A DNA stretch of 64,000 bases, from contig NZ_CP036282.1 of NCBI RefSeq assembly GCF_006974105.1, forward strand, positions 3,286,001 through 3,350,000. The letters run 5' to 3'. Positions 1 to 10,390 of this stretch are shown here, in pieces. The position numbers and the translations under genes were made by a program. How positions within the stretch are numbered: position 1 is the stretch's first letter; the number at the start of each line of letters is the position of its first letter. Under the pieces are notes generated by a model. That model saw only the letters and a program-made list of their open reading frames with translations, made no database searches and had not been told where the DNA came from. Origin of the DNA: Rhodoferax aquaticus (GTDB taxonomy: Bacteria > Pseudomonadota > Gammaproteobacteria > Burkholderiales > Burkholderiaceae_C).

Positions 1-1
1 C

Positions 2-508
2 CTGGATGCGGGCTACCCCGGCCAGGACCCGGCCAGCCGCAAGCCCAACCCGGACTTTGTGCTGAACCAGCCCCGCTATGCCGGTGCAAGCATCCTATTA
101 GCCCGCAAGAACTTCGGCTGCGGCTCCAGCCGTGAGCACGCGCCTTGGGCGATTGACCAATATGGCTTTCGCGCCATCATCGCGCCCAGCTACGCAGACA
201 TCTTCTTCAACAACTGCTTCAAGAACGGCCTGCTGCCGATCCAGCTGAGCGAAGCCCAAGTAGACCAGCTGTTCAATGAAGCACTGGCCTTCCCCGGCTA
301 CCAGCTCACTATCGACTTGGAGCGCCAGGTCATCGTGAAGCCGCAGGGCGAAGAAATTCCATTTGACGTACAAGCCTTCCGCAAGTACTGCTTGCTCAAC
401 GGCTTTGACGACATCGGCCTGACCCTGCGCCATGCCGACAAGATCAAGGCGTTCGAAGCCCAACGTTTGGCCACAAAACCCTGGTTAGCGCAGACCATGT
501 CTGCGTGA
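2..508 (+). CDS. leuD: 3-isopropylmalate dehydratase small subunit (5' end outside window)
   Basis: Small subunit of isopropylmalate isomerase, which with LeuC converts 2-isopropylmalate to 3-isopropylmalate in leucine synthesis. The open frame enters from the window edge and continues through the GTG at 59, which is an internal Val and not a start: the residues before it ([20 protein letters not shown]) are typical LeuD sequence. The swivel-domain motif [14 protein letters not shown] and the [14 protein letters not shown] segment identify the family. The stop lies 34 bases before leuB, in a leuCDB-type operon. Identification is secure; the N-terminal part is missing. Confidence 0.95.
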   Translation: MDAGYPGQDPASRKPNPDFVLNQPRYAGASILLARKNFGCGSSREHAPWAIDQYGFRAIIAPSYADIFFNNCFKNGLLPIQLSEAQVDQLFNEALAFPGYQLTIDLERQVIVKPQGEEIPFDVQAFRKYCLLNGFDDIGLTLRHADKIKAFEAQRLATKPWLAQTMSA

Positions 509-509
509 G

Positions 510-528
510 CAGCTATCAAATTCATAGT
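510..528 (+). repeat. Dispersed palindromic repeat, copy A (first hairpin only)
   Basis: GCTAT, seven bases, ATAGT: the first hairpin of the repeat family described under the other copies. It sits between leuD and leuB just ahead of the leuB ribosome binding site (AAAGGA at 533-538). The second half of the element is absent, so this is a truncated copy. Confidence 0.5.
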
Positions 529-542
529 ATTCAAAGGACATC

Positions 543-1610
543 ATGAAAATCGCAGTTTTGCCGGGTGATGGCATCGGCACCGAGATCGTGGCGGAAGCCG
601 TCAAAGTACTGAACGCCCTGGACCTGAAGCTGGAAATGGAAACCGCACTCGTGGGCGGTTGCGCCTATGAGGCCCATGGCCACCCCCTGCCCGAAGCCAC
701 CCTCAAGCTGGCCAAAGAAGCGGACGCGGTGTTGTTCGGCGCAGTGGGCGACTGGAAGTATGACAAGCTGGAGCGCCAATTCCGCCCCGAGCAGGCCATC
801 CTGGGCCTGCGCAAGAATTTGGGCCTGTTTGCCAACTTCCGACCGGCCATCTGCTACGAGCAGCTGGTAGGCGCCTCCAGCCTCAAGCCCGAGCTGATTG
901 CGGGTCTGGACATCCTGATCATTCGCGAACTGACCGGCGACATCTACTTCGGCCAACCCCGTGGCCGTCGCATTGCAACAGACGGCCACTTCCCCGGTGC
1001 GGAAGAAGCGTTCGACACCATGCGCTACAGCCGCCCCGAGATTGAGCGCATCGCCCACGTGGCTTTCCAGGCAGCCCAGAAGCGCAACAAGCGCGTCACC
1101 AGTGTCGACAAAAACAATGTGCTGGAAACCTCGCAGCTCTGGAAAGACGTGATGGTCGAAGTGGGTCAACAGTACCCCGACGTAGAGCTGGACCACATGT
1201 TGGTGGACAACGCCGCCATGCAGCTGGTCAAGGCGCCCAAGAAGTTTGACGTGCTAGTGACCGGCAACATGTTCGGCGACATCCTGTCCGACGAAGCCTC
1301 CATGCTGACCGGCTCCATCGGCATGCTGCCTTCGGCCAGCCTGAACAGCAGCAACCAGGGCCTGTACGAGCCCAGCCACGGCAGCGCACCGGATATCGCC
1401 GGCAAAGGCATTGCCAACCCGCTGGCCACCATTTTGAGTGCGGCCATGATGTTGCGTTTCAGCCTGAACCAAGAAGTGGCCGCCCAGCGTATCGAAGCCG
1501 CTGTCAAGAAAGTGTTGGAACAAGGCTTGCGCACCGCCGACATTTACAGCGAAGGCACCACCCGCGTCAGCACTATTGAAATGGGTGCAGCTGTCGTCAA
1601 AGCCTTGTAA
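543..1610 (+). CDS. leuB: 3-isopropylmalate dehydrogenase
   Basis: NAD-dependent oxidative decarboxylation of 3-isopropylmalate to 2-oxoisocaproate, the third committed step of leucine synthesis; cytosolic homodimer. At 355 residues it has normal family length. Visible active-site elements are Y135 (in DIYFGQ), K190 (SVDKNN), D222 (VDNAAMQL) and the metal-binding D246 and D250 in [13 protein letters not shown], followed by the NAD-binding [10 protein letters not shown] segment. The ATG at 543 is preceded by AAAGGA. Co-transcribed with leuD; asd follows after a 223-base gap. Confidence 0.97.
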   Translation: MKIAVLPGDGIGTEIVAEAVKVLNALDLKLEMETALVGGCAYEAHGHPLPEATLKLAKEADAVLFGAVGDWKYDKLERQFRPEQAILGLRKNLGLFANFRPAICYEQLVGASSLKPELIAGLDILIIRELTGDIYFGQPRGRRIATDGHFPGAEEAFDTMRYSRPEIERIAHVAFQAAQKRNKRVTSVDKNNVLETSQLWKDVMVEVGQQYPDVELDHMLVDNAAMQLVKAPKKFDVLVTGNMFGDILSDEASMLTGSIGMLPSASLNSSNQGLYEPSHGSAPDIAGKGIANPLATILSAAMMLRFSLNQEVAAQRIEAAVKKVLEQGLRTADIYSEGTTRVSTIEMGAAVVKAL

Positions 1611-1833
1611 AAGCATCGTTTACAATTCGACCATGCTCAATCTGCACCCAAAACACGCTATTTTTGCCGCCCACTGCGGCAACGGAGTGTTTAGGCGCGC
1701 GGATACAGCGTGGTCGCAGTTGACCAAAACGACAACCATTACTGGCTAGTTCAGTTCGGTTCGTCGCGCCCCCACCGGCCAGACGAGCCGGGCAGATGAA
1801 ATTTTTGTTTCAACAATCTGAAAGGGCAACTTC
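1611..1833 (+). other. leuB-asd intergenic region; leader of asd with a possible 38-codon ORF
   Basis: This 223-base gap holds a -10-like TACAAT at 1621-1626 without a convincing -35, a small open frame from ATG 1633 to TAG 1749 (38 codons, no good ribosome binding site, not recognised), and a hairpin with arms CCGGC/GCCGG at 1775-1791. The ribosome binding site of asd (AAGGG) lies just before 1834. The small ORF could be a leader peptide or chance. No riboswitch class was recognised. Confidence 0.3.
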
Positions 1834-2970
1834 ATGAAAACAGGTAATTTGGTCGGCCTCGTGGGCTGGCGTGGCATGGTTGGTTCAGTCTTGATGGACC
1901 GTATGGCGCAGGAAAAAGACTTCGATCTCATCGAACCTGTCTTCTTTTCCACCAGCAATGCAGGCGGCAAGGCTCCAGCAGAGGCCAAGAACGAAACCAC
2001 GCTGCAAGACGCCTACAACATCGACGCCCTCAAGCGCTGCGACATCATCATCACCGCCCAAGGCGGCGACTACACCACCGAAGTGTTCCCTAAGCTGCGC
2101 GCGGCAGGATGGAACGGTCACTGGATCGACGCAGCCTCCACACTGCGCATGGAAAAAGACGCAGTGATCATCCTGGACCCTGTCAACATGCCCGTCATCC
2201 AAGACGCACTGACCAAGGGCGGGAAGAACTGGGTGGGCGGCAATTGCACTGTGAGCTGCATGCTGATGGGCGTAGGCGCACTGTACAAGGCCGGCCTCGT
2301 CGAGTGGATGAGCACACAGACTTACCAGGCGGCATCCGGCGGTGGCGCACAGCACATGCGCGAACTGCTAACCCAATACGGCACACTGAACGCGGAAGTC
2401 AAAGCCCTGCTCGACGACCCCAAGAGCGCTATTTTGGAAATCGATCGCAAAGTCATCGCCAAGCAACGCGCACTGACCGGTGCAGAAACTGCGAACTTCG
2501 GCGTGCCATTGGGTGGCTCTCTGATTCCATGGATCGACAAGGATCTAGGCAACGGCATGTCGAAAGAAGAGTGGAAGGGCATGGCCGAAACCAACAAAAT
2601 TTTGGGCATGGGAGAAGGCTTCGGCAGCTCCGCGATTCCCGTGGACGGTTTTTGTGTGCGAGTGGGCGCCATGCGTTGCCACAGCCAGGCTTTGACCTTC
2701 AAGCTCAAGAAGAACGTACCTGTAGCAGACATCGAAGCCATGATTGCTGCGGACAACCAGTGGGTCAAAGTGGTGCCTAACACCCGCGAAGCCACTATCC
2801 AGGCATTGACCCCTGTGGCTGTGACCGGCACCATGACCATCCCGGTGGGTCGCGTACGCAAGCTAGCCATGGGTCCAGAATACGTGGGCGCGTTCACCAT
2901 TGGTGACCAGTTGCTGTGGGGCGCCGCAGAACCGCTGCGTCGCATGCTGCGCATCTTGCTGAACGCCTAA
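1834..2970 (+). CDS. asd: Aspartate-semialdehyde dehydrogenase
   Basis: Reduces beta-aspartyl phosphate to aspartate semialdehyde with NADPH, the branch point for lysine/diaminopimelate, threonine and methionine. The N-terminal [18 protein letters not shown] is the Rossmann dinucleotide-binding start of the proteobacterial Asd type, and C138 in [12 protein letters not shown] is the catalytic nucleophile by family homology. At 378 residues it is close to the usual length of about 370. The gene lies between leuB and fimV, as in other Burkholderiales. Confidence 0.97.
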   Translation: MKTGNLVGLVGWRGMVGSVLMDRMAQEKDFDLIEPVFFSTSNAGGKAPAEAKNETTLQDAYNIDALKRCDIIITAQGGDYTTEVFPKLRAAGWNGHWIDAASTLRMEKDAVIILDPVNMPVIQDALTKGGKNWVGGNCTVSCMLMGVGALYKAGLVEWMSTQTYQAASGGGAQHMRELLTQYGTLNAEVKALLDDPKSAILEIDRKVIAKQRALTGAETANFGVPLGGSLIPWIDKDLGNGMSKEEWKGMAETNKILGMGEGFGSSAIPVDGFCVRVGAMRCHSQALTFKLKKNVPVADIEAMIAADNQWVKVVPNTREATIQALTPVAVTGTMTIPVGRVRKLAMGPEYVGAFTIGDQLLWGAAEPLRRMLRILLNA

Positions 2971-2997
2971 AGGAGACTGGCCATCGTTATGATGTGA

Positions 2998-3024
2998 CAA
3001 CAACAGCTTAAACTCCTGTTGTTG
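2998..3024 (+). terminator. Hairpin after asd, possible terminator
   Basis: Perfect 9-bp stem CAACAACAG / CTGTTGTTG with a 9-base loop, 28 bases after the asd stop. There is no T-tract, so if it ends transcription it may work with Rho or act as a 3' stabiliser. The rest of the gap to fimV (3025-3178) shows nothing else that I can name. Confidence 0.4.
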
Positions 3025-3178
3025 GCAAGGCCTGCAGGAGCTTACAAACTTAAAACATTTCTCAGCTTGTCAGCCTAAGACATTGATGTTAAGGTACTTT
3101 TTAAGTTTTAGAGTTGGGTTTTCTTGCCCACTAAATGGTAATTAATCGCCGCTCACCTGAGCACCGGAGGCTAATAAA

Positions 3179-5698
3179 TTGATAGCTAAGTCACATCGTT
3201 GGCAGAAGACAGCCGCAGCTGCGGCTGTCTTCGCTTTACTAGGATTGTCTGCAAGTGGCGCCCTCGCACTGTCTTTGGGTCGTTTGACAGTCCAGTCTGC
3301 GCTAGGGGAGCCCCTACGCGCCGAAATTGATGTGCCCGACATCAATGCCGAGGAAGCCGCATCCTTAAAAACTGCGGTCGCAGCGCCTACCGCATTCACT
3401 GCGGCCGGGCTTGAATACAACCCAGCCCTATCCAACCTCCAAGTCAGCCTACAGCGACGTGCAGATGGCCGGGCGTATATCAAACTTAGTAGCGACAGGC
3501 CTATCAACGACCCCTTCGTTGACATGATTTTGGAAACCAGTTGGTCGTCTGGTCGCATTGTCCGTGACTACACCATGCTGTTTGATCCCCCGTCGCTCAA
3601 GCAACAAGCGCCCAACCCCACCCTCGCGCAAACAAGCCCTGCGGTACAGGTCGCCCCCAAACAGACAACGGCGGATACCAATGCAAGCGACGCCTCTCGC
3701 CCTGCCGAGTCCAGTACAACGGCAACCGCCAAAGCAAGCAAGCCGCTCAAGATTGCCAACCCAACTGAACCAGTTTCTGCTGCTGACTCAGACAAAACTG
3801 TTACGGTAAAGAAAGGCGATACGGCAAGCAAAATCGCCAATGTGACCAAAGCCGAGGGCGTATCACTCGACCAAATGCTCGTTGCGCTGTTGCGTGCCAA
3901 CCCGGACGCCTTCGTCAAAGGCAATATCAACAGAATCCGCAGCGGTGCTGTCATGAACGTGCCTAGCTCAGAGCAGGCACTTTCTGTTCCAGCCGCTGAA
4001 GCAAGCCAGACAGTCCTTGCGCAAAGCAAAGACTTCAACACCTTCCGAACTAGTTTGGCCAATAACGCCCCTGTTGCCGCAGTGGTGACGGCTGACCGCA
4101 AGGCCAGCGGCAGCATTGAGGCAAAAGTAGAGGACAAAAAACCTGTATCAGGTACACCTGACAAGCTGAGCCTGTCCAAAGGCAGTGTGCAAGCCAAAGC
4201 AGCGGAAGAACAAATCGCAAAAGACAAAGCGGCAAAAGATGCATCTGCACGTACAGCAGAACTGAACAAAAACATTGAAGATCTAAAGAAAATAGGGGCA
4301 TCCACTGCGCCGGTTGCAGCAGCTCCCGCCGAATCCAAACCTGCAGCACCAGCAGTGGCGGCTGCGCCTCCCGTAGCAATAGCTGCGGCTCCTGCGCCAA
4401 CACCACCCCCTGCTCCTCAACCGGAGGCTGCTGCCGCCCCCGCGGAGCCAGTAGCAGCCCCCACCGCGCCAGCTGCGCCGGTGGTGCCTAAGCCACCCGC
4501 TGAGCCAACGCCAGTTGAGGAACCGAGCATCGTCGACGAATTGTTGGAAAACCCACTGCTTCCCGCTGCAGCCGGGGGGCTTATCGCATTGTTGGGTGGT
4601 TTTGCGTTTTGGCGTATTCGTCAGCGCAAGAAAGATGGTGGACAGATTGACAGTTCGTTTCTAGAAAGTCGGCTGCAACCAGACTCGTTCTTTGGCGCCA
4701 GCGGTGGGCAGCGGGTTGACACCAACCACGAGGCATCACTGAGTGGATCCTCGATGGTTTACTCACCCAGCCAATTAGATGCAGCTGACGACGTGGATCC
4801 AGTCGCTGAGGCTGATGTCTACCTTGCCTATGGGCGTGACCTTCAGGCAGAAGAGATTCTCAAAGAGGCCGTTCGTACGTCCCCTGGTCGCCTCGCCATC
4901 CACACGAAATTGCTAGAGATTTTTGCCAAGCGCAGGGACTTAAAAAGCTTTGAAACCACCGCAAAGCAAGTCTTTAAGCTGACTGGTCGTGACGCAACCG
5001 AATGGAGCAGGGTATGCGAAATGGGGCAGGAAATTGACCCAAGCAATCCCCTCTACCAACCGGGCGGCCAACCGGATGGTGAGGTCGTGCCATCAATCTT
5101 CGGCAACCTCACAACTTCCGCCGCTCCAGCAGCACAGGCGGCTGGTGTGGATCTTGATCTAGACCTTGATTTCTCGTTGGACGAGACTCCTCACAGCGCT
5201 GCTGCAGCGCAAGAGCCCGTCGCTCACGCCAAGCACGAGCAAACTGTTCAATTGCGCTCCGCCGAGCCTAAAGCAGACATTGAAATGGATTTTGAGTTAT
5301 CAGGGCAAGCACCGTTGGCCTCACCATTGCAGGTGGATGCAAATGCGTTACCAGATCTGGCGTTGTCCATGGAAGGTCTCGGCAGTTTGCCCGCAAGCGG
5401 TGGAAGTGCAGCTCCGACGGCCAAGCAAGAAGCGCCAACTGTGGATTTCGACTCTGGCATGCTGGAGTTTGATTTAGGTTCATTGTCTATGGACTTGGAC
5501 ACGCCTGCTGCGCAAGCTGAAGAGGCGCCGGTGAGCGAGAGCGGTAGCAACCCGCTTGAAACCAAATTGGCCTTGGCAGAAGAATTCGTCTCGATCGGCG
5601 ACGAAGACGGTGCTCGAGCTCTGATCGAAGAAGTGATTGCCGAATCTACCGGTGAAATGCGCGCCATGGCACAACGTGCATTAGCGAACCTGAGCTAA
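3179..5698 (+). CDS. fimV: FimV-type polar scaffold / peptidoglycan-binding membrane protein
   Basis: FimV family inner-membrane protein; in Pseudomonas it organises type IV pilus assembly and cell-pole functions. The 839 residues comprise a signal peptide (about 1-31), the conserved FimV N-terminal domain (about 32-140), a periplasmic LysM domain (about 205-262), a long Ala/Pro-rich linker (about 375-450), one membrane helix (PAAAGGLIALLGGFAFW, about 460-480) and an acidic cytoplasmic part ending in the FimV C-terminal motif (ETKLALAEEFVSIGDEDGAR). The start is TTG at 3179, set by GGAGG eight bases upstream. It lies between asd and truA, its usual place in Burkholderiales. Confidence 0.92.
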   Translation: MIAKSHRWQKTAAAAAVFALLGLSASGALALSLGRLTVQSALGEPLRAEIDVPDINAEEAASLKTAVAAPTAFTAAGLEYNPALSNLQVSLQRRADGRAYIKLSSDRPINDPFVDMILETSWSSGRIVRDYTMLFDPPSLKQQAPNPTLAQTSPAVQVAPKQTTADTNASDASRPAESSTTATAKASKPLKIANPTEPVSAADSDKTVTVKKGDTASKIANVTKAEGVSLDQMLVALLRANPDAFVKGNINRIRSGAVMNVPSSEQALSVPAAEASQTVLAQSKDFNTFRTSLANNAPVAAVVTADRKASGSIEAKVEDKKPVSGTPDKLSLSKGSVQAKAAEEQIAKDKAAKDASARTAELNKNIEDLKKIGASTAPVAAAPAESKPAAPAVAAAPPVAIAAAPAPTPPPAPQPEAAAAPAEPVAAPTAPAAPVVPKPPAEPTPVEEPSIVDELLENPLLPAAAGGLIALLGGFAFWRIRQRKKDGGQIDSSFLESRLQPDSFFGASGGQRVDTNHEASLSGSSMVYSPSQLDAADDVDPVAEADVYLAYGRDLQAEEILKEAVRTSPGRLAIHTKLLEIFAKRRDLKSFETTAKQVFKLTGRDATEWSRVCEMGQEIDPSNPLYQPGGQPDGEVVPSIFGNLTTSAAPAAQAAGVDLDLDLDFSLDETPHSAAAAQEPVAHAKHEQTVQLRSAEPKADIEMDFELSGQAPLASPLQVDANALPDLALSMEGLGSLPASGGSAAPTAKQEAPTVDFDSGMLEFDLGSLSMDLDTPAAQAEEAPVSESGSNPLETKLALAEEFVSIGDEDGARALIEEVIAESTGEMRAMAQRALANLS

Positions 5699-5740
5699 TT
5701 CAGGTCCACTTTCTGGGCTCCTAAACTTGGACTTGCTACC

Positions 5741-6526
5741 GTGGTGAGGATTGCGCTCGGAATCAGCTACAACGGGCAAGCGTACCAAGGATGGCAGAGC
5801 CAACCGAGTGGGCTTACTGTGCAAGACCGCTTAGAAGCGGCCTTAAGCAAGTTTGCCGATCAACGCATTGCAACGTTGTGTGCGGGCCGGACTGATGCCG
5901 GCGTGCATGCGCTCATGCAAGTAGTGCACTTTGATACCGACCGGATCCGCGATACCCACGCCTGGGTTCGCGGTACCAACGCCAACTTGGTCAAGAACAT
6001 CTCAGTGCAGTGGGCTGTTTCTACGAGTGATAGTTTCCACTGCCGTGCTAGCGCCATTTCGCGTCGCTATGCATATGTGGTACTCGAATCCCCTGTACGC
6101 CCCAGCGTAGATGCAGGGCGTGTAGGCTGGTGCTACGAGCCTCTGGATCAGACCGCCATGGAGACCGCAGCGAAGCACCTATTGGGTGAACAAGACTTCA
6201 CCTCATTTCGGGCCTCGCAATGCCAAGCGCTCAGCCCAGTCAAAACCATGGTAAAGATTGACATCTCAAAACGCGGAGCGTATTGGCGCTTTGATTTTGA
6301 GGCGAATGCCTTCCTGCACCACATGATCCGCAACATTATGGGGTGCTTGATTCAAGTCGGCAGGACGAGGCGGCCCGCCGAATGGATGCTGGAGGTGCTA
6401 CACGCCCGAGATCGCAGGGCTGCTGCACCTACGTTCTCTCCAGACGGCCTCTATTTTTTAGGGCCACAGTACGACCCACAATGGGGGATGCCAAACCGAA
6501 CCCCCGCCTTTGACATGCTTCCATGA
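5741..6526 (+). CDS. truA: tRNA pseudouridine(38-40) synthase TruA
   Basis: Converts uridines 38-40 of the tRNA anticodon arm to pseudouridine. The catalytic aspartate is D52 in CAGRTDAGVHA; the later ALSPVK and HHMIRNIMGCLIQVG segments are typical of TruA. Length 261 is normal. The start is GTG at 5741, with a second in-frame GTG at 5744, so the first residue could shift by one. The stop overlaps the trpF start by four bases (ATGA), so translation of the two is probably coupled. Confidence 0.95.
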   Translation: MVRIALGISYNGQAYQGWQSQPSGLTVQDRLEAALSKFADQRIATLCAGRTDAGVHALMQVVHFDTDRIRDTHAWVRGTNANLVKNISVQWAVSTSDSFHCRASAISRRYAYVVLESPVRPSVDAGRVGWCYEPLDQTAMETAAKHLLGEQDFTSFRASQCQALSPVKTMVKIDISKRGAYWRFDFEANAFLHHMIRNIMGCLIQVGRTRRPAEWMLEVLHARDRRAAAPTFSPDGLYFLGPQYDPQWGMPNRTPAFDMLP

Positions 6527-7242
6527 CGACATCCTCCCCCATTGCCCTCCGAACCCGAATCAAAATTTGCGGCCTCACCCGTGAGGCCGACGTAGATGCT
6601 GCGGTTGAAGCGGGGGCTGATGCCATTGGATTCGTCATGTACAGCAAAAGTCCCCGCTGCGTAAGCCCCTTCAGGGCTGCGGAACTCGCCTCTCGGCTGC
6701 CACCTTTCGTCACTCCTGTGCTTTTGTTCGTCAACGCAAGCGCTACAGAAATTGAAGCAACCTGCGCAATGGTGGCGGGGGCAACGCTTCAGTTCCACGG
6801 TGACGAAGAACATGAGGAATGCCAAAAAGGCAGTCTCAATGGCGCCCATGCCTATCTCCGCGCTGCCCGTATACCCTTGGGAGCAGAAGGCGCGAGCTTT
6901 GACCTAGTACACTACGTGCACCGTTATCCAAACGCCCAAGCCATTCTGTTAGACGCCCATGTGGACGGCTACGGTGGTGGTGGCAAAACATTCAATTGGT
7001 CACTTCTTCCTCCAAGCGTCAACGCTCACCTCGTCTTGAGTGGTGGACTCACCAGTGCAAACGTGGGCGATGGCATCGCGCAGGTCAGGCCGCGCTGTAA
7101 GTCGCTGGCTGTGGACGTGAGCTCCGGCGTCGAAGCCGAAGACGCTCACGGCAAGCCCCAGAAGGGCATCAAAGATCCCGAAAAAATACGCCAGTTCGTT
7201 GCCGCCGTGCGCGCGGCGGACCGGCATCTTGCAGGAATGTAA
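6523..7242 (+). CDS. trpF: Phosphoribosylanthranilate isomerase
   Basis: Amadori rearrangement of N-(5-phosphoribosyl)anthranilate in tryptophan synthesis; a TIM-barrel enzyme. C16 in RIKICGLT is the general base by homology, and the acid aspartate lies in [16 protein letters not shown]; the phosphate-binding ends LSGGLT and VDVSSGVE are present. Its 239 residues are slightly more than usual, mainly an 11-residue N-terminal extension. The start overlaps truA by four bases and trpB follows five bases after the stop. Confidence 0.96.
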   Translation: MTTSSPIALRTRIKICGLTREADVDAAVEAGADAIGFVMYSKSPRCVSPFRAAELASRLPPFVTPVLLFVNASATEIEATCAMVAGATLQFHGDEEHEECQKGSLNGAHAYLRAARIPLGAEGASFDLVHYVHRYPNAQAILLDAHVDGYGGGGKTFNWSLLPPSVNAHLVLSGGLTSANVGDGIAQVRPRCKSLAVDVSSGVEAEDAHGKPQKGIKDPEKIRQFVAAVRAADRHLAGM

Positions 7243-7247
7243 ACACC

Positions 7248-8546
7248 ATGTTCGATTACCAACAACCCGACGCCAAAGGCCACTTCGGCAAATATGGCGG
7301 CAGCTTTGTCTCCGAGACACTGACCCACGCCATCAACGAGCTCAAAGACGCCTACGCCAAGTACCAGAACGACCCCGAGTTCCTGGCGGAATTCAAATCA
7401 GAGCTGGCGCACTTTGTCGGCCGCCCTTCCCCCGTGTACCACGCGGCCCGCATGAGCCGTGAAATGGGCGGCGCGCAGATCTTCCTGAAACGCGAAGACC
7501 TGAACCACACTGGCGCGCACAAAGTAAACAACACCATCGGCCAGGCCATGTTGGCCAAACGCATGGGCAAGCCCCGCGTGATTGCCGAAACCGGCGCCGG
7601 CCAGCACGGCGTGGCCACGGCCACGATTTGCGCCCGCTACGGGCTGGAATGTGTGGTCTACATGGGCAGCGAAGATGTGAAGCGCCAAAGCCCCAATGTG
7701 TATCGCATGAAGCTGCTGGGTGCCACCGTGGTGCCCGTGGAAAGCGGGAGCAAGACACTCAAGGACGCGCTCAACGAAGCCATGCGCGATTGGGTCGCCA
7801 ATGTGGACAACACCTTTTACATCATCGGCACCGTGGCAGGCCCGCACCCCTACCCCATGATGGTCCGTGACTTCCAAAGCGTGATCGGCAATGAGTGTCT
7901 GGTGCAAATGCCCGAGATGCTGGCAACCGCCGGCTGCAAAACCGAGCAGCCTGACGCGGTCATTGCCTGCGTGGGCGGTGGATCGAATGCCATGGGCATC
8001 TTCCACCCCTACATCCAGCACGACCGAACCCGCCTGATCGGCGTAGAAGCAGCAGGCGAAGGACTTGAGAGCGGCAAGCACTCTGCGTCCATCCAAAAGG
8101 GCAGCCCCGGCGTGCTGCACGGCAACCGTACTTATGTGCTGCAAGACGACAACGGCCAGGTCACCGAGACGCACAGTGTGAGCGCCGGCTTGGATTACCC
8201 GGGCGTGGGCCCTGAGCATGCTTTCTTGGCCGACATTGGCCGCGCACAATACGTGGGCATCACCGACAAGGAAGCGCTGGACGCTTTCCACTACCTGTGC
8301 CGCACCGAAGGCATCATCCCGGCGCTGGAATCCAGCCACGCCGTGGCCTACGCCATGAAGCTGGCCAAAACCATGCGCTCTGACCAAAGCATTCTGGTGA
8401 ACCTGTCCGGCCGTGGCGACAAGGACATCGGCACCGTGGCGGACCTGAGCAATGCCGACTTCTACTGCCGCCCAAGCTGCCGTGGCCAGTCGGTCAAAGG
8501 CGGCGAACAACCCGTGCATTTGGTGAAAGCAGGAGGTGCAGCATGA
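7248..8546 (+). CDS. trpB: Tryptophan synthase beta chain
   Basis: PLP enzyme joining indole and serine to make tryptophan, in an alpha2-beta2 complex with TrpA. The PLP lysine is K92 in [10 protein letters not shown]; the phosphate-binding glycine loop ([12 protein letters not shown]) and the NLSGRGDKD segment are intact. Length is 432, including a slightly long C-terminus. It sits five bases behind trpF and overlaps trpA by four bases (ATGA). Confidence 0.98.
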   Translation: MFDYQQPDAKGHFGKYGGSFVSETLTHAINELKDAYAKYQNDPEFLAEFKSELAHFVGRPSPVYHAARMSREMGGAQIFLKREDLNHTGAHKVNNTIGQAMLAKRMGKPRVIAETGAGQHGVATATICARYGLECVVYMGSEDVKRQSPNVYRMKLLGATVVPVESGSKTLKDALNEAMRDWVANVDNTFYIIGTVAGPHPYPMMVRDFQSVIGNECLVQMPEMLATAGCKTEQPDAVIACVGGGSNAMGIFHPYIQHDRTRLIGVEAAGEGLESGKHSASIQKGSPGVLHGNRTYVLQDDNGQVTETHSVSAGLDYPGVGPEHAFLADIGRAQYVGITDKEALDAFHYLCRTEGIIPALESSHAVAYAMKLAKTMRSDQSILVNLSGRGDKDIGTVADLSNADFYCRPSCRGQSVKGGEQPVHLVKAGGAA

Positions 8547-9412
8547 CCATCGTTCTCAAAGGCGCGGGGCTCTTGCAATCAGCACCCATCAAATCGCGCA
8601 CAACCGCGACCTTTCAAGCCCTCAAAGCCCAAGGTCGCAAGGCACTCATTCCGTTTGTTACCGCCGGCTACCCTTATGCCGACGTCACGCCCGAGCTCAT
8701 GCATGCCATGGTAGACGGTGGCGCCGACGTCATTGAGCTAGGCGTCCCGTTTTCGGACCCTAGTGCTGACGGCCCTGTGATCCAGAAAGCAGGGGACAAA
8801 GCGCTAGCGTTTGGCATCGGCATGGTGCAAGTGCTTGACATGGTGCGTGAGTTTAGAAAAACCAACCAAACCACCCCCGTCATCCTGATGGGCTACGCCA
8901 ACCCGGTGGAGCGCTACGATCAAAAACATGCCCGAGAAGGCGTGGAAAGCGCGTTTGTGGTCGATGCCTCGGCAGCAGGCGTGGATGGTGTTCTCATCGT
9001 CGACTACCCACCGGAAGAGTGCGAGGACTTTTCTATCAACTTGCGTGCCCACGGCATGGATTTGATTTTTTTACTGGCCCCCACCAGTACCGAAGAGCGT
9101 ATGCGCCAAGTCGCCCGGGTGGCCAGCGGGTATGTTTACTACGTATCGCTCAAAGGGGTGACCGGTTCCGGTGCTTTGGACACTGACGCGGTGGAAGCCA
9201 TGTTGCCGCGCATTCGCCAACACATCAAAGTGCCAGTGGGCGTGGGTTTTGGAATTCGGGACGCAGCAACCGCGCGCACCATCGCCCAAGTGGCTGACGC
9301 CGTGGTCATTGGTTCCAAGATCATTCAGTTGATTGAAAACCAGCCGCGCGACCAAGTGGCACACACTGCCAAAACCTTCTTGCAAGAGATCAGGTCGGCT
9401 TTGGAGTCATAA
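8543..9412 (+). CDS. trpA: Tryptophan synthase alpha chain
   Basis: Cleaves indole-3-glycerol phosphate and channels indole to TrpB. Catalytic residues by homology are E65 ([12 protein letters not shown]) and D76 (SADGPVIQ). At 289 residues it carries about 20 more N-terminal residues than the enteric protein. The ATG at 8543 is nevertheless supported, because AGGAGG lies just upstream inside trpB, and no better start is seen downstream. It overlaps the trpB stop by four bases. Confidence 0.97.
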   Translation: MTIVLKGAGLLQSAPIKSRTTATFQALKAQGRKALIPFVTAGYPYADVTPELMHAMVDGGADVIELGVPFSDPSADGPVIQKAGDKALAFGIGMVQVLDMVREFRKTNQTTPVILMGYANPVERYDQKHAREGVESAFVVDASAAGVDGVLIVDYPPEECEDFSINLRAHGMDLIFLLAPTSTEERMRQVARVASGYVYYVSLKGVTGSGALDTDAVEAMLPRIRQHIKVPVGVGFGIRDAATARTIAQVADAVVIGSKIIQLIENQPRDQVAHTAKTFLQEIRSALES

Positions 9413-9440
9413 TCGCCCCCCAATCTGAAGGAAACATCCT

Positions 9441-10313
9441 ATGAGCTGGCTTGAAAAACTGCTGCCCCCCAAAATTCAACAAACTGCCCCCGCGGACCGC
9501 CGCAGCGTTCCTGAAGGGCTGTGGATCAAGTGCCCCAGTTGCGAAACCGTTTTGTACAAAACGGACTTGGAACAGAACCAAAACGTCTGCCCTAGCTGCA
9601 GCCACCACCATCGTATTGGTGCGCGCGCGCGACTGGACGCGTTCTTGGACAACGAGGGGCGCTTTGAGATTGGGCAAGAGGTTTTGCCAGTGGACGCCCT
9701 CAAGTTCAAAGACAGCCGCAAGTACTCCGAGCGACTCAAGGAGGCGCTAGAAGCCACCGGTGAAACTGACGCTTTGGTGGTAATGGGCGGCGCGGTGCAC
9801 GGCATCAGCCTGATTGCGGCGTGCTTTGAATTTGAATTCATGGGCGGCAGCATGGGCTCTGTGGTGGGCGAGCGTTTTGTGCGCGGCGTAGAAATGGCCG
9901 TAGAGCAAAAAGTGCCCTTTCTGTGCTTTACCGCCACGGGTGGCGCGCGCATGCAAGAAGGCTTGCTTTCGCTCATGCAAATGGCCAAGACCAATGCGGC
10001 GTTGACCCGTTTGGCCAAGAAAGGCTTACCTTACATCAGTGTGCTGACCGATCCCACCATGGGCGGAGTCAGTGCGGGGTTTGCATTCTTGGGCGACGTA
10101 GTCATAGCCGAACCTAAGGCGTTGATTGGGTTTGCAGGCCCTCGCGTGATTGAATCTACTGTCAGAGTGACCTTGCCAGAAGGATTCCAGCGCTCCGAGT
10201 TCTTGCAGTCCAAGGGCGCGGTGGACCTGATCTGCGATCGACGCGAGCTGCGCAAAACAGTGGCCAACACCTTGGCGATGCTGCAACGCCAACCGGCTGA
10301 CGCGGTGATTTGA
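9441..10313 (+). CDS. accD: Acetyl-CoA carboxylase carboxyltransferase subunit beta
   Basis: Beta subunit of the carboxyltransferase that makes malonyl-CoA for fatty-acid synthesis. The N-terminal zinc ribbon is complete (C31, C34, C50, C53), followed by the crotonase-like carboxyltransferase fold ([31 protein letters not shown]). Length 290 is normal. It follows trpA by 28 bases, with GAAGGAAA as ribosome binding site. folC, which often follows accD in Burkholderiales, is absent; a strong terminator follows instead. Confidence 0.97.
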   Translation: MSWLEKLLPPKIQQTAPADRRSVPEGLWIKCPSCETVLYKTDLEQNQNVCPSCSHHHRIGARARLDAFLDNEGRFEIGQEVLPVDALKFKDSRKYSERLKEALEATGETDALVVMGGAVHGISLIAACFEFEFMGGSMGSVVGERFVRGVEMAVEQKVPFLCFTATGGARMQEGLLSLMQMAKTNAALTRLAKKGLPYISVLTDPTMGGVSAGFAFLGDVVIAEPKALIGFAGPRVIESTVRVTLPEGFQRSEFLQSKGAVDLICDRRELRKTVANTLAMLQRQPADAVI

Positions 10314-10330
10314 TTCAGCGAGCCTCATCC

Positions 10331-10364
10331 AAGGCCATTCACTGCAAAGTGAGTGGCCTTTTTT
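10331..10364 (+). terminator. Intrinsic terminator of the trp-accD operon
   Basis: A 13-bp stem with one G-T pair (AAGGCCATTCACT paired with AGTGAGTGGCCTT), a GCAA tetraloop and a run of six T. It lies 17 bases after the accD stop and is one of the clearest terminators in the window. Confidence 0.9.
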
Positions 10365-10390
10365 GTGGCGGAATGATTGCTTGCTTTGCG

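Noticed and set aside
1611..1833. Lysine riboswitch in front of asd
   Set aside because: The region is too short and GC-rich for the L-box and lacks its conserved helices; these riboswitches are not expected in Betaproteobacteria.
7398..8519. Long open frame on the minus strand opposite trpB (373 codons)
   Set aside because: It is the antisense shadow of trpB, caused by GC-rich codon bias; it shows no family motif and has no independent start signal.
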